Source: Gammaproteobacteria bacterium
GTDB lineage: Bacteria; Pseudomonadota; Gammaproteobacteria; JAABTG01
NCBI GenBank assembly: GCA_017999615.1
Contig: JAGNLM010000010.1
Coordinates: 1-64,000 of the forward strand
Reading direction: 5' to 3'
Length of the DNA stretch: 64,000 bases
Every line of letters begins with the position of its first letter. Within the stretch, counting starts at the first letter, position 1. Shown one piece after another: positions 63,669 to 64,000 of this stretch. Under the pieces are notes generated by a model. It did not search any database and was not told the DNA's origin. It saw only the letters and a list, made by a program, of their open reading frames with translations. A program made the position numbers and the translations under genes.

Positions 63669-64000
63669 GTCGTCCCGGCTCCGGGGGTTTCTCGCAGGGC
63701 GGCCGCCGCAGCCCGGTCCGCCAGGACCAGGGCACGGTCCTGGCTCACTCGTCCAGCGGGGATGGCGGTGTCCACCCGCGCAAGGCGCGCCAGCATCGCC
63801 GCCTTCTCTTCCCCCGTCACCACCCACAGCACGCGCCGGGCCCGATTCAGGATGGGATAGGTCAACGTCATGCGCCGCCGGCCCCCGTAGAGGCCTGTCG
63901 GGGAGACGTCCCCGTCGGTGACGGCAAGGGCCGGGTCCCCCGGAACCAGGGAGGCCGTGTGACCGTCGGCCCCCAGGCCGAGGTGCACGAGATCGAGCAC
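63662..64000 (-). CDS. pgl: 6-phosphogluconolactonase, C-terminal part
   Basis: The last 112 or so codons are visible; the start lies beyond the right edge. DLVHLGLGADGHTASLVPGD is the hallmark of the family (active-site GLGADGHTAS), followed by RMTLTYPILNRARRVLWVVTGEEKAAML. It hydrolyses 6-phosphogluconolactone in the oxidative pentose phosphate pathway. It overlaps the PucC-type gene by 7 bases, implying one transcript. Confidence 0.92.
   Translation of the reverse strand: MLDLVHLGLGADGHTASLVPGDPALAVTDGDVSPTGLYGGRRRMTLTYPILNRARRVLWVVTGEEKAAMLARLARVDTAIPAGRVSQDRALVLADRAAAAALRETPGAGTTW

Overview
The window is very GC-rich bacterial chromosome, densely coded on both strands. It has four tRNA genes and no rRNA, CRISPR array or intact mobile element that I can see. 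Gene content points to a Gammaproteobacterium: lpxH, ampD, hemG, the ydbH-ynbE-ydbL trio, a macroglobulin next to pbpC (as in E. coli yfhM-pbpC), a DUF2058 protein, an alginate-export-type porin and FadL. A PucC/LhaA-type carrier at the right edge and a NifX-like protein hint at kinship with purple sulfur bacteria (Chromatiales-like). That placement is inference; no marker gene settles it.

Layout. 1-5.5 kb: end of a methyltransferase gene, a leader-like region with a possible 45-codon ORF, a FadL porin, then a decayed stretch holding a ParE-like toxin remnant, a lipoprotein with three internal repeats, and a truncated ADP-ribosylglycohydrolase start. 5.5-13 kb: SYLF protein, chalcone-isomerase-like and CIA30 proteins, HemG-like flavodoxin, His-rich NifX-like protein, an OYE-family oxidoreductase, a DUF1294 protein and a DUF4143 ATPase whose start codon lies in a long inverted repeat. 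12.9-13.3 kb: tRNA operon Pro-Arg-His-Lys with a good sigma70 promoter. 13.4-20 kb: housekeeping genes folD, cysS, gltX, ppiB, lpxH, a histidine phosphatase and ampD. 19.9-22.2 kb: a tightly overlapping operon of two DUF1538 membrane proteins, a PII-like protein and a CBS protein, ending in ampD. 22.4-29 kb: nadC, a GDP-mannose enzyme, GAF, PP2C and Rnk signalling genes, and hisG.

29-45.8 kb is the metabolic centrepiece. iorAB (2-oxoacid oxidoreductase), then paaK and an ACT protein, run rightward. A second operon runs leftward: a sodium/solute symporter, periplasmic cyclophilin, small symporter accessory protein, outer-membrane porin, a second paaK and a second ACT protein. A PaaI-type thioesterase is divergent from it. 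Together these look like uptake, CoA activation and CoA release of arylacetates, and oxidation of aryl-pyruvates to aryl-acetyl-CoA. No ring-attacking enzymes are present. Between the two arms lie an AAA-ATPase/OmpA fusion, a Rap1a/Tai-like protein, an HU protein with a basic tail, a small PilZ-like protein and an ABC-F ATPase.

45.8-64 kb: a six-gene envelope operon (ydbH-ynbE-ydbL-macA-ATPase-macB), a SerB-like protein with a degenerate active site followed by fhs, macroglobulin plus pbpC, a DUF2058 gene, the PucC-type carrier and the start-truncated end of a 6-phosphogluconolactonase gene. The points most worth a second look are the DUF1538/PII/CBS operon, the AAA-OmpA fusion, the three-repeat lipoprotein, the SerB-like pseudo-enzyme, the DUF4143 operator, and the paired paaK-ACT modules with a ferredoxin-less IorA.
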